Source: Thiobacillus denitrificans (GTDB lineage Bacteria; Pseudomonadota; Gammaproteobacteria; Burkholderiales; Thiobacillaceae). From it: a stretch of DNA of 64,000 bases. Below the pieces are notes generated by a model, which made no database searches, had not been told where the DNA came from, and saw only the letters and a list, made by a program, of their open reading frames with translations. Location of the stretch: NCBI GenBank assembly GCA_002424845.1, contig DILD01000091.1, forward strand, positions 1 through 64,000, written 5' to 3'. Shown piece after piece: positions 33,639-42,086 of this stretch (positions are counted from its first letter, which is position 1; every line of letters starts with the position of its first letter). A program made the translations under genes and the position numbers.

Positions 33639-34868
33639 TTACCGTTCCACCCCGGCCTCGAGGCGCACCAGTTCGTAACGCGCCTCGACCGCATCAGCGA
33701 GTGCGCGCCGCAACAGGGGAATAACGGCCGGAGGCAGTTGATCTGCCTGGCTCAAGCTGTTTCGGTAGATCCGTTCATAATGTTCGGCGGGAAATACCCG
33801 CATCACCATCTCCACGCGCCAGTCGGTGCCAGAGGCCGTGAATAGTTGCCTGAAATCACGCGCTTCGTCTGCAGGAATTCGGGTATCGGCAATCTCCTGC
33901 TTGATGGGGGTGTCAACTTGCCAGCCAATAATATGACGGCCAAGCTCATGGGTCGCCCCGTTAGAGTCACGACGATAGAACGCAAGTTCGACTTTGGGCA
34001 CCATATACGTTGGAAAGTGGTGGCCAGCCCCGCTATTGCGCACGTTTGCCAGCGCCTCGTAACGCCCCCCCCCGAGCGAAACAAGCTTCAGAGACACATC
34101 GACCGCACGCCGTGTCATTTCAGGATCATGAATCCCGCGCCAGGCGTGCTTTCTGTCAGGCATATGACATGTTTGGCAAGTTTTTTTACCCGCCCCTTCC
34201 ATGGCATAGGGGCTCGCCAGCCATTGCCGGTAGGTATCTTCCTGCAACTTGCCCGCGAGACGTGGCCCATCATCCGGAAACTGGTGACAATGCGCACAGA
34301 ATCGGCTGTCTTCAAAGGCAGTTGACACCGTAAACCCGCCATGCGGGGCACCCTCGATTGTCTCCCCGCGCGGTGGTGGCCCGAAACGCTGGTGGCCACG
34401 CACATGGCAAGCGGCGCAGACCAGCCCCTGGTGGCCAAGGTCAGGACTGACGAAATCAGGGGGAGGGTACTTGGGCGCATTCGCCCAGCCATGTTCAAGT
34501 GCCAGCAATGCCTTTTGCTCAGCCAATGGCGCATGGCAACGCAAGCAGCGATTGGCCTGTTCCTGATTCATCAACTTGAGTTGCCAGCGCAAGCCGGGGC
34601 CCATCGCTTTGCTGTGCAGGCTGGCTTGCCAGCCTGCATATTGTTCGACGTGACATTGCCCGCAAACCTGCGGACTCAAAGAGGCCTCCAGCGTCGAAAA
34701 TGCCGCAGGTGGCTTGCCCTGCGGTGGAATAGGCTCGGACCAGTGACGTACCAGAAAATCTTCAACTTTGGGGGTGGGTTTTTCGCCACAACCAGACAAC
34801 AGTAGCAACGAAACCACAAGGGCAGACGGCAACCGCAAGGCACCTCTTGCCCAAATGAGCTTGAACAT
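33639..34868 (-). CDS. Pentahaem c-type cytochrome lipoprotein
   Basis: A predicted outer-membrane or periplasm-facing electron carrier. From ATG 34868, which follows GGGGGAAC, the 409-residue product has a lipoprotein signal with lipobox LLSGC (Cys27) and five CXXCH haem motifs in order: CGQCH, CLRCH, CAACH, CAHCH and CQTCH. The C-terminal third has no haem site and looks beta-rich (VRNSGAGHHFPTYMVPKVEL). This fits the cytochrome c554-like multihaem superfamily. An earlier in-frame start would run through the terminator hairpin and is rejected. It lies between the rhodanese lipoprotein and the second sigma-54 promoter. Confidence 0.9.
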   Translation of the reverse strand: MFKLIWARGALRLPSALVVSLLLLSGCGEKPTPKVEDFLVRHWSEPIPPQGKPPAAFSTLEASLSPQVCGQCHVEQYAGWQASLHSKAMGPGLRWQLKLMNQEQANRCLRCHAPLAEQKALLALEHGWANAPKYPPPDFVSPDLGHQGLVCAACHVRGHQRFGPPPRGETIEGAPHGGFTVSTAFEDSRFCAHCHQFPDDGPRLAGKLQEDTYRQWLASPYAMEGAGKKTCQTCHMPDRKHAWRGIHDPEMTRRAVDVSLKLVSLGGGRYEALANVRNSGAGHHFPTYMVPKVELAFYRRDSNGATHELGRHIIGWQVDTPIKQEIADTRIPADEARDFRQLFTASGTDWRVEMVMRVFPAEHYERIYRNSLSQADQLPPAVIPLLRRALADAVEARYELVRLEAGVER

Positions 34869-34882
34869 TTTGTTCCCCCAAG

Positions 34883-34910
34883 AAAAAGGCCCACGAAAGC
34901 ATCGTGGGCC
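34883..34910 (-). terminator. Terminator between rhodanese and pentahaem genes
   Basis: GGCCCACGA (34888-34896) and TCGTGGGCC (34902-34910) form a perfect 9-bp stem with a 5-nt loop. On the minus strand it is followed by TTTTTCTT. It lies 29 bp after the rhodanese stop and 15 bp before the pentahaem ATG, so it would attenuate rather than end expression of the downstream cytochrome. Confidence 0.8.
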
Positions 34911-34938
34911 CAAAGTATGCAACAGGCTTAACTAGAAA

Positions 34939-36432
34939 TCAGCCGCCGCACGGGTTGGTCGGTACGGCACCCCCACCGCTACCGCCGCCAGCGCTTGCGC
35001 TTTCTCCGGTCTTGTATGCCTTGTCGGTATTAACCACCGCATTGGCCGATGCAGCATACGCATCGGTGATCGTGCGGGTATTAACCAGGGTGTTGCTGGT
35101 GGCCGGGCGATAGAAGGAAACCACATCGGTACGCCACGGCGAATTGCTCGGCAGAATATAGTCGCCGTTCTTGTCAGTCGTGTAGGTCAGCGAATTCCAC
35201 TCCACCATTGCGCCATCGTAGAAGCGGGTTGGCTTGCCGAGAATCACCGCGCTGGCAACACCCGTGATCATTGCCCGGAACGTCGTTTCACAATAGGCAT
35301 AAATGGTGTCGCCTTCCTGGTAGGCGTTTCCACTGCCCAGCACGCCATAGCTGGCATCGATGAAGCCAATGCCACGTGCATCGGTCGCGCCTGTCAGATA
35401 GGCAGCAAGTTCCGCCTTGGGCTTGTAACTAAAGCCTTTGGACGAATCCAGCATATGCGTGTACTGAAGCTGCAGCGTGCCATTCGGGTGTCCCTGACGC
35501 GAACCACCATTCTGGAAAGTCCACATATAGTTATTCGGGTTCACCGGTGTGCAATAAGCAGTTGCGCAAGCCTGGCTACCTGTCGTATCGGAGTCAGTAT
35601 CCTCGCCAAACTCAACCATTTCACCCGCGCTGAACTGACCAAGACTGCGGGCATCCCAAATCAGAACACCATCTGTCTTCACATTGGTGTCGGCGGACGG
35701 CAGAATTTTCATCATGTCATCCAAGGTAGCCTGGAGCTGGGTATTGTCGACCAGCAGGCTCTTCACCGACATGGTCCCCGTATTAGGCGCAGTGCTCGCC
35801 GTTGCCTGGAAATCGGCTGCGCTCATGCCATTCGAATTAATCCACTGATTGCCGCCGTTGAGGATGGCCAGGTTCTTTTTGTCCACCCCCCAATAGCGCA
35901 GCGCGTACCAGATGCGTCCCTGGGCCATCGCATTGGGATTGCTCCCGGTGCCCATGGCGGCAACGATCATGTCGTTTCTTGGGTCGATGTTGTACTTTTT
36001 AAACAGCGCATCCATGGACGCACCGTCCGGAACCACACTGACCGACTCAATCACACCGTTGGTGCGGGTCTGAACCCACTCACTGGACGGGGAAAGATAG
36101 GTAAACACGTTTGTGCCATTCGGCATGATGTATTCCGCACCTGCTGGACCAACAGTGGATTGGAAAATAATCAGCTTGCCCGTCAGGCCAAGCTTGGCGC
36201 GTTCGGTTGTCCAGCTGTCTTTCCAGCGCTTGAGTGTTGCCGCGGTGATCAGACCGTTGACGTTTTGTTCGTAATCATCGGCGGAAGCCTGAGCCAGCAT
36301 CGCCGGCGTGTTGACCACGATCTGGGTGGCAGCTGCCGTGGTGTCTTCATCCCCGCCGCCACAGCCATGCAAGCTTAGAGCCATTGCCAGGACAGTTAAC
36401 CCGACCCAACCTTCTTTAATGCGCATGTTCAT
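34939..36432 (-). CDS. Exported rhodanese-like lipoprotein
   Basis: A predicted sulfane-sulfur (or selenium) transferase outside the cytoplasm. The 497-residue precursor has a lipoprotein signal (SLHGC, Cys24) and two rhodanese-like halves. The N-terminal half (IVAAMGTGSNPNAMAQGRIW, then LNGGNQWI) lacks a catalytic cysteine, as in classical tandem rhodaneses. The C-terminal half carries the likely active site YCETTFRAMI (Cys381), followed by FYDGAMVEW, which corresponds to the YDGSWTEW element. The tail is Gly-rich and ends PCGG. ATG 36432 has GGAG 6 bp upstream. A terminator follows, then multihaem cytochrome genes. Substrate is not known. Confidence 0.87.
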   Translation of the reverse strand: MNMRIKEGWVGLTVLAMALSLHGCGGGDEDTTAAATQIVVNTPAMLAQASADDYEQNVNGLITAATLKRWKDSWTTERAKLGLTGKLIIFQSTVGPAGAEYIMPNGTNVFTYLSPSSEWVQTRTNGVIESVSVVPDGASMDALFKKYNIDPRNDMIVAAMGTGSNPNAMAQGRIWYALRYWGVDKKNLAILNGGNQWINSNGMSAADFQATASTAPNTGTMSVKSLLVDNTQLQATLDDMMKILPSADTNVKTDGVLIWDARSLGQFSAGEMVEFGEDTDSDTTGSQACATAYCTPVNPNNYMWTFQNGGSRQGHPNGTLQLQYTHMLDSSKGFSYKPKAELAAYLTGATDARGIGFIDASYGVLGSGNAYQEGDTIYAYCETTFRAMITGVASAVILGKPTRFYDGAMVEWNSLTYTTDKNGDYILPSNSPWRTDVVSFYRPATSNTLVNTRTITDAYAASANAVVNTDKAYKTGESASAGGGSGGGAVPTNPCGG

Positions 36433-36582
36433 AAAAACTCCTCCATCAATTTAAAGCCCGCGCCATCCTCGCCTGACGGCTAAGCGACGCTCCCATAGCG
36501 GCCGGCCCACCGGGAAAAGCGAATCCACGAAATCCCAGCCATGCGCAACCCCAACCGCGACCATGGCCGCGGGCAACCCCCT

Positions 36583-36768
36583 TCAGGCCGATGGCGCCTT
36601 TAGCACCACTGGCATCCAGCCCTGCTCCAGCGCATCAAGCAATGCGCCGCAATCATCCATATTCATTTCCCGCACTTGAGCTCCGGCGGCGCGTAAGGCA
36701 TCGGCCAATGCCGGCATGGCTGGCGCTGACGCCTGGCTGATCAACAAAACCTGTTTTCCCATGCTCAT
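36583..36768 (-). CDS. Small 61-residue protein of the DsrE/TusB-like group
   Basis: A short cytoplasmic protein whose start resembles the beta-alpha-beta opening of DsrE-fold proteins (QVLLISQASAPAMPALADAL), with a single cysteine in MDDCGALL. Its ATG overlaps the stop of the preceding DsrE-like gene (ATGA), which supports its being translated. Position after two DsrE-like genes suggests a DsrEFH/TusBCD-like partner, but it is shorter than DsrH/TusB (about 95-100 residues), so the assignment is weak. A 150-bp spacer separates it from the rhodanese gene. Confidence 0.6.
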   Translation of the reverse strand: MSMGKQVLLISQASAPAMPALADALRAAGAQVREMNMDDCGALLDALEQGWMPVVLKAPSA

Positions 36769-37025
36769 ACGAAATACACCACGTCGCTATCAATAATTTG
36801 CCGCGCCAAATGCGTCATCGCGTCTTCCGCCATATCCAGTTCTGCAATCGGCACATCCGCAAATTCGAGCGCTTCGAGCTGTTCGGCCGCTTCGGCCCCC
36901 GCCGGCAACTTGCCCAGGGCGGCAATGGTGACAACATCGTCCAGTAAGGTAAGGCCACTCGCCATACGTAGCGCCTCGATCTTTTTTTGCGTAGCCACCA
37001 TAAGAATGTGTTTTTGATCTGACAT
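36765..37025 (-). CDS. DsrE-like protein without cysteines
   Basis: An 86-residue cytoplasmic protein with the opening KHILMVATQKKIEALRMASG and an end IIDSDVVYFV that fit the DsrE/TusD-like fold used in sulfur relay. No cysteine is present, so it cannot itself carry a persulfide and may be a structural subunit. It lies 9 bp after the cysteine-containing DsrE-like gene and overlaps the 61-residue gene. Confidence 0.7.
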   Translation of the reverse strand: MSDQKHILMVATQKKIEALRMASGLTLLDDVVTIAALGKLPAGAEAAEQLEALEFADVPIAELDMAEDAMTHLARQIIDSDVVYFV

Positions 37026-37034
37026 ATTGCGCCC

Positions 37035-37346
37035 TCAGAAAACCAGCACTTTGTCGCACGTACGAACGAGTTGGGCATCCTGGTATTGGCCGCCAATCAC
37101 GACAACGTCCGCGAGCGCATTCAGATCGAATTTGCCGGATGCATATCGCTCAACACTGTGCTCACACAAAGTGACTCGTTCAGGATGGGCGTGCGCATAT
37201 TCAACAAACTCTGCGTCTGCCAGCAGATTGACGCCCGTATCCGTCAAAAAACACAGCGGATTCCACCCCCGTGCAACAGCAGCCTTGAGCAGACCATTTG
37301 CCTGCGGCAAGTAGCACTCGTCCGTAATAACCATTCCTAGCTGCAT
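37035..37346 (-). CDS. DsrE-family sulfur-relay protein
   Basis: A 103-residue cytoplasmic protein of the DsrE-like fold. It has four cysteines: Cys11 in ITDECYLPQANGLL, near a first helix, plus NPLCFLT, VTLCEHS and RTCDKVLVF. DsrE/TusD proteins take persulfide sulfur from TusA on a conserved cysteine, and one of these may serve. It lies 3 bp after tusA and 9 bp before another DsrE-like gene. ATG 37346 follows AGGAAGG by 8 bp and is preferred to the ATG four codons later. Confidence 0.75.
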   Translation of the reverse strand: MQLGMVITDECYLPQANGLLKAAVARGWNPLCFLTDTGVNLLADAEFVEYAHAHPERVTLCEHSVERYASGKFDLNALADVVVIGGQYQDAQLVRTCDKVLVF

Positions 37347-37349
37347 CGC

Positions 37350-37601
37350 TCAGGCCTTCCTGATTTTCCAGGTATAAGAGCCGCCACCATCTTGCTGATC
37401 GATCAAGTCGTTGCCCTCAGCCTCGCACATCGCCATAATCGATTCGCCAGAAGACGGATTGTCGAAAATCAGGGTCAGAACATCACCGCTCCCGATCTTC
37501 TGCAACGCTTTCTTGGTGTACATCTGGGGGTGCGGACAGGAATAGCCGCATACATTCAGCTCCCATTCGCCATCGGTGATCTTGTTGAAACTCATTGCCA
37601 T
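37350..37601 (-). CDS. TusA-family sulfurtransferase (second copy)
   Basis: An 83-residue cytoplasmic sulfur carrier. It shows the TusA/SirA/YedF signature, CGYSCPHPQMYTKKALQKI, with the persulfide-carrying cysteine at Cys22 (CPHP) and a second at Cys18, then a beta-alpha-beta core ending in a basic tail (YTWKIRKA). It lies 59 bp after the YeeE/YedE-type transporter and 3 bp before DsrE. In sulfur oxidisers TusA passes sulfur to DsrE-type proteins. YedF is the selenium-associated relative. Confidence 0.9.
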   Translation of the reverse strand: MAMSFNKITDGEWELNVCGYSCPHPQMYTKKALQKIGSGDVLTLIFDNPSSGESIMAMCEAEGNDLIDQQDGGGSYTWKIRKA

Positions 37602-37660
37602 GACATCAATCCTTTATGGTCTATTTGAAACAATATTTTCACGCATTCCCTGATTGAAAA

Positions 37661-39106
37661 TCAGAGGCCACACTCCGATTCCTTTCGGGACGCGCTCCAG
37701 TCCATCCACCAGGAAAAAACCTTCACGCCGGCATAGGCGCCGATCATCATCCCGAACAGGAAAATCCAGCCACTGGGGTCACCGTTGGTAACCGTGGCGA
37801 AGAAAGCACCGATATTGCATCCCATCGCAAGACGGGCACCGATCCCCATCAGCGTGCCGCCAACGATGGCGAAGAATGCCGTTTCCCAGCTCGGCGTCTT
37901 CCATTTGAACTCACGACGCGACAGCGCCATGACGGCCGCACCCAAAATGATGCCGATCGACATGAAGCCGGGCGCATTAAGAAGCGGATTCGGCAGCCCG
38001 TTTTCGAGACCGAAGAAAATGCTGTCCATGCTGTTGATGCCAAATTGCTGCATGATCCAGCCACCCCACTGTGCTTCCTGGGTAGTGATGTACCAATAGC
38101 CGGGATCAAACACGGTATCCTGAATCGAGAGTCCGTCCTGGTAGCCCATTGCCACCAGCAACTCGCCAAAATTGAAAATACCGTAGTGTTCGCGCAGAAC
38201 GCCGGTCACATACATGTGCAAACCGGCGAGGATGCCGAGGCCAATGCCCGCGATGGCCGTGTTCTTCGACGAAATACACATAGCCCAAATACCGGCAACC
38301 TCGTCACCCAGGGTTGGGTTGACCTTGCCGCTACGACGCAGATGACCCTTGCGGTAATAAAAGGCATAAAGCGCCACCAAGATAACCACAACAGGAACAA
38401 TGGCCGTCAGCATCGTGTTCATCAGAACGATACCCGCGGCCGTTTCAGCCATGCCGAATATCTCGGCCGTAGTCGTCCCCTTCAGATTCCAGAGGTGACC
38501 TGCGGTGAAAATATCGAACCAGCCCTGGGTGATTGTCAGCTCGGCCGGCATATCCTGGGCGGCGGCGGCATCGACCCACGATTGCGGAACCAGTGAATCC
38601 CACCAGCCGCTGGCGCTCACCACAATGGCCTGGGAAAACGAAATGGCAAGAATCACCAACATCGAATTCATATTGCCCTCACCCGCCTTGTAAAGCGAAC
38701 CCGAGGCACAACCGCCGGTAAATACAATGCCAAACCCAAAAATGGCCGCCCCGATAACGATATGCCAGCCAAGCGCATTAGGATGGAAAGTACTGAAACC
38801 AGCCAAAGTCACGACAGCCGCAACCACCGCATACAACGCCACGGCTATCATCATGCCAACCGCCATACGCGGCACTTTCACCGCGAACAGATCGCGCACC
38901 GCTGACGCCATGCAGAAGCGGCCATATTGCAACAGCACACCATAGGCAAGACCAAACCACACATAAACCAGCATGTAGACAAAGCGCGTATCAAGCGACA
39001 ACGCCCATAGCGAACCGGCAACCACGAACAACAACACACCCAGCGCCTGAAGATTGCCCTTACTGAACACCCCACTCGGCTGAGCTGCGGTACCTGCTAA
39101 CGACAT
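37661..39106 (-). CDS. YeeE/YedE-family transporter
   Basis: A polytopic inner-membrane protein with about 10-12 helices in two related halves. From ATG 39106, with GGGGAG upstream, it has 481 residues. Conserved cysteines sit in GRFCMASAVRDLF (Cys65), FTGGCASGSLYKAGEG (Cys133) and RLAMGCNIGAFF (Cys430), the pattern through which the YeeE family passes thiosulfate. YedE relatives accompany selenium metabolism genes. Flanked on both sides by TusA genes, it is likely an importer of thiosulfate or a related sulfur or selenium compound whose product is handed to TusA. An earlier TTG at 39121 is not preferred. Confidence 0.9.
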   Translation of the reverse strand: MSLAGTAAQPSGVFSKGNLQALGVLLFVVAGSLWALSLDTRFVYMLVYVWFGLAYGVLLQYGRFCMASAVRDLFAVKVPRMAVGMMIAVALYAVVAAVVTLAGFSTFHPNALGWHIVIGAAIFGFGIVFTGGCASGSLYKAGEGNMNSMLVILAISFSQAIVVSASGWWDSLVPQSWVDAAAAQDMPAELTITQGWFDIFTAGHLWNLKGTTTAEIFGMAETAAGIVLMNTMLTAIVPVVVILVALYAFYYRKGHLRRSGKVNPTLGDEVAGIWAMCISSKNTAIAGIGLGILAGLHMYVTGVLREHYGIFNFGELLVAMGYQDGLSIQDTVFDPGYWYITTQEAQWGGWIMQQFGINSMDSIFFGLENGLPNPLLNAPGFMSIGIILGAAVMALSRREFKWKTPSWETAFFAIVGGTLMGIGARLAMGCNIGAFFATVTNGDPSGWIFLFGMMIGAYAGVKVFSWWMDWSASRKESECGL

Positions 39107-39158
39107 ATTCACTCCCCTCAATGACCAACGACCTTAACGGCCATAGCTACTTATTTAT

Positions 39159-39500
39159 TCAAATAGAACCCGCACCAAATTCCTTGCGCAGATACACGCG
39201 CCAAAAATCGCCCACCCTGACCGTGGTGAGGTACGTGCAATTCAGCGCTTGGGCCAGTGCCGGAAACCCCTCTACCGCAGCAGGATTATCTGAAAGCACT
39301 TCAATCACCCCACCCGGCTCGATTTCACCCAGCACTTTCAAGGTCAACAACTGAGGGCGGGGACACATGGCCCCCAGACAGTCCACCGAACGCACCCGAT
39401 GCAACACCCCTAAACCGGGAACCTCAACATCCCTGGTAACCGATCCGGGCAAAGCTGCCCGCTGTTCTCGAAAACCTTCAAACCAACTGGTAACACGCAT
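39159..39500 (-). CDS. TusA-family sulfurtransferase with N-terminal extension
   Basis: A 113-residue cytoplasmic sulfur carrier. The core motif DCLGAMCPRPQLLTLKVLGE gives Cys46 as the persulfide cysteine (CPRP) with Cys41 nearby. About 35 residues (MRVTSWFEGFREQRAALPGS and on) precede the usual TusA start and have no recognised homology. It is the first gene of the locus, 20-odd bases after the predicted sigma-54 transcription start, and is followed after 52 bp by the YeeE/YedE transporter gene. The fused pair YeeD-YeeE or YedF-YedE is a known arrangement. Confidence 0.88.
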   Translation of the reverse strand: MRVTSWFEGFREQRAALPGSVTRDVEVPGLGVLHRVRSVDCLGAMCPRPQLLTLKVLGEIEPGGVIEVLSDNPAAVEGFPALAQALNCTYLTTVRVGDFWRVYLRKEFGAGSI

Positions 39501-39530
39501 ACCCGGCCTCTTTTTCTCGAACCAATTACA

Positions 39531-39546
39531 AGCAGATAACGTGCCA
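39531..39546 (-). promoter_or_regulatory. Candidate sigma-54 promoter of the sulfur-carrier operon
   Basis: On the minus strand TGGCACGTTATCTGCT (39546-39531) keeps the invariant GG and GC with exactly 10 bp between and differs from TGGCACG-N4-TTGCW at one position. The predicted start is near 39520, about 20 bp before ATG 39500. The locus itself encodes a sigma-54 activator. Confidence 0.82.
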
Positions 39547-39558
39547 GAATTGTTTTCT

Positions 39559-39618
39559 ACATGAATTCATTGGGTTAGCGTGTTCACATAAATTCAGTGA
39601 TTCGAAAAATGCAATCGC
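39559..39618 (-). promoter_or_regulatory. Repeats and shared 9-mer upstream of the first sigma-54 promoter
   Basis: ACATGAATTCATTG (39559-39572) and ACATAAATTCAGTG (39586-39599) are direct repeats with 12 of 14 matches, 27 bp apart. TGCAATCGC (39610-39618) is identical to a 9-mer at 33560-33568 upstream of the second sigma-54 promoter, and GATT (39599-39602 region) forms an inverted repeat with its AATC. These are candidate activator sites; binding is inferred. Confidence 0.45.
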
Positions 39619-39735
39619 ACCGACGCAGGGACGCCGCATGACCCTCTTTTTGCAACGACGCAACAAGGGCCAGCCAGGGACAGGCAGAAAATGATGGGCG
39701 TACGTGTCAGGACAAAACCACGCACTTCAGATAGA

Positions 39736-42075
39736 TCAAGTCGCGGCCAGCCGCTGCCAGGTTGCCACCACCGTGTCGGGATTGAGCGAAATCGAGCCGA
39801 TTTTTTGTTTAACCAGCCATTCGGCCAGATCGGGATGATCGCTGGGGCCCTGGCCACAGATGCCGATGTATTTGCCATGCCGGTTGCAGGCGGCAATCGC
39901 TTCCGCCAGCAGCTTCTTCACTGCCGGGTTGCGCTCGTCGAAGCCCTCTGCCACAAGGCCCGAGTCGCGGTCGATGCCCAGCGTCAACTGGGTCAGGTCA
40001 TTGCTGCCAATGGAAAAACCGTCGACATGCTGCAAAAAGTCGTCGGCCAGCAACACGTTGGAGGGGATCTCGCACATCATGATCAGGCGCAAGCCGCGTT
40101 CACCGCGCTTGAGGCCATTCTCCGCAAGCAGACCCGCCACCGCCGCGCACTCTTCTACCGTGCGCACGAATGGAATCATGACTTCGACGTTGGAAAACCC
40201 CATCGTCTCGCGAACCTTTTTCAGCGCCCGGCATTCCAGTTCAAACCCAGGGCGGAACAGCGTCGAAATGTAGCGTGCAGCACCGCGCAGCCCCAGCATG
40301 GGATTTTCCTCCTTGGGCTCGTAGCGGTCCCCGCCCACCAGATTGGCATATTCGTTGGACTTGAAGTCAGACAGCCGAACAATCACCGGTTGAGGCCAGA
40401 ATGCAGCCGCCAGCGTGGCCACCCCCTCAGCCAGCTTGTCCACGTAAAACGACACCGGGTCGGCATAGCCGGCCATGCGCAAATCGACCTCGGCGCACAA
40501 GTCCGGCGGCAGCCGGTCATATTCCAGCAAGGCCAGCGGATGCACGCCGATCATGCGTGCAATGATGAATTCAAGCCTGGCGAGGCCAACGCCATGATTG
40601 GGAATCTGGGCAAACTCGAAGGCACGCTCGGGATTACCGACGTTCATCATCAGTTTTACCGGGAGGGGCGGCAGGATTTGATTCGCCAGTGTCTCGACCT
40701 CGAATGCGAGCCGGCCCGCGTAGACATTTCCCGTATCGCCCTCGGCACATGACACGGTCACAGCCTCGCCATCCTTGAGAATCGTGGTTGCAGTGCCCGC
40801 ACCTACCACAGCAGGAATGCCCAGTTCACGCGCCACGATGGCGGCGTGACAGGTGCGCCCGCCCCGGTTGGTCACGATCGCCGCCGCGCGCTTCATCACC
40901 GGCTCCCAATCCGGATCGGTCATATCGGTCACCAGGATATCGCCGGGCTGCACCCGATTCATCTCGGCCGGACTGGCGATCAGACGTACCTCGCCTGCGC
41001 CGATTTTCTGGCCAATGGCACGACCGGTAATGCGCACTTCCCCGGTCTCCTTCAGCACATAGCGCTCGACTCCGCCCACGCCACGTGCCTTCACGGTTTC
41101 AGGGCGTGCCTGAACGATGAACAGCTCGCCGGTTTCACCGTCCTTCGCCCATTCGATATCCATCGGACGGCCATAGTGCTGTTCAATGGTGACAGCCTGG
41201 CGCGCCAGCTCCAGCACCTCGCCGTCGGACAGCGCAAACTGCCGCCGCAACTCGGTCGGCGTGTCCTCGATGGCGGTCGTGCCATCATGCCAGACCATGC
41301 GGATAGCCTTTTCGCCCAGCTCACGCCGGACGACAGCCGGAAAGCCTTGCGCCAGCATCGGCTTGTGCACGTAAAACTCATCCGGGTTGACCGATCCCTG
41401 CACCACGGTTTCACCCAAACCATAAGCAGCCGTGATGAATACCACATCGCGAAAACCGGACTCGGTATCGAGGGTGAACAGTACGCCGGAACACGCAATA
41501 TCTGAGCGCACCATGCGCTGGATACCTGCAGACAGAGCCACATCGGCATGCGCAAAGCCGTGATGCACGCGGTAGGCAATCGCGCGATCGTTGTAGAGTG
41601 AGGCAAAGACTTTCTTCACATGAAGCAGCAAGGCCTCTTCGCCACGCACATGCAGATAGGTTTCCTGCTGGCCGGCAAACGAAGCATCCGGCAGATCCTC
41701 TGCGGTGGCCGAGGAGCGAACCGCCACCGACAGATTGTTTCCGAGCGTGCGATAGGATGCTCGCAAGTCCTGTTGAAGCGCATCAGGCAAGGCGGCTGCC
41801 TCGACCCAGGCACGGATTTCCTTTCCGGCGGCAGCGAGTGCGGTGACATCTGCCACGTCGAGTGCCGACAGGCGATCGTGAATGCGCGCACGCAAATCGT
41901 TATGGTCGAGAAAATCCCAGAAAGCCTGCGCCGTCGTTGCAAAGCCGCCCGGGACCATGACTCCGGCACTGGAGAGATTGGCGATCATCTCGCCCAACGA
42001 GGCGTTTTTCCCGCCCACTCGCGGCACGTCCGCCATCGACAGGGCATCCAGCGGCACAATATAGTCAGCAGACAT
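39736..42075 (-). CDS. ppsA: Phosphoenolpyruvate synthase
   Basis: PpsA makes phosphoenolpyruvate from pyruvate and ATP, an anaplerotic and gluconeogenic step suited to autotrophs. The 779-residue protein has the N-terminal ATP-grasp domain ([34 protein letters not shown]), the swivelling phosphohistidine domain with [14 protein letters not shown], and the C-terminal PEP/pyruvate-binding barrel ([31 protein letters not shown]). It diverges from ppsR with 11 bp between start codons. Confidence 0.98.
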   Translation of the reverse strand: MSADYIVPLDALSMADVPRVGGKNASLGEMIANLSSAGVMVPGGFATTAQAFWDFLDHNDLRARIHDRLSALDVADVTALAAAGKEIRAWVEAAALPDALQQDLRASYRTLGNNLSVAVRSSATAEDLPDASFAGQQETYLHVRGEEALLLHVKKVFASLYNDRAIAYRVHHGFAHADVALSAGIQRMVRSDIACSGVLFTLDTESGFRDVVFITAAYGLGETVVQGSVNPDEFYVHKPMLAQGFPAVVRRELGEKAIRMVWHDGTTAIEDTPTELRRQFALSDGEVLELARQAVTIEQHYGRPMDIEWAKDGETGELFIVQARPETVKARGVGGVERYVLKETGEVRITGRAIGQKIGAGEVRLIASPAEMNRVQPGDILVTDMTDPDWEPVMKRAAAIVTNRGGRTCHAAIVARELGIPAVVGAGTATTILKDGEAVTVSCAEGDTGNVYAGRLAFEVETLANQILPPLPVKLMMNVGNPERAFEFAQIPNHGVGLARLEFIIARMIGVHPLALLEYDRLPPDLCAEVDLRMAGYADPVSFYVDKLAEGVATLAAAFWPQPVIVRLSDFKSNEYANLVGGDRYEPKEENPMLGLRGAARYISTLFRPGFELECRALKKVRETMGFSNVEVMIPFVRTVEECAAVAGLLAENGLKRGERGLRLIMMCEIPSNVLLADDFLQHVDGFSIGSNDLTQLTLGIDRDSGLVAEGFDERNPAVKKLLAEAIAACNRHGKYIGICGQGPSDHPDLAEWLVKQKIGSISLNPDTVVATWQRLAAT

Positions 42076-42086
42076 AGGTGAACTCC

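Noticed and set aside
34868..34922. Upstream in-frame start for the pentahaem lipoprotein
   Set aside because: It would translate through the terminator hairpin and put 18 residues before a clear lipoprotein signal; ATG 34868 has a strong GGGGGAAC upstream.
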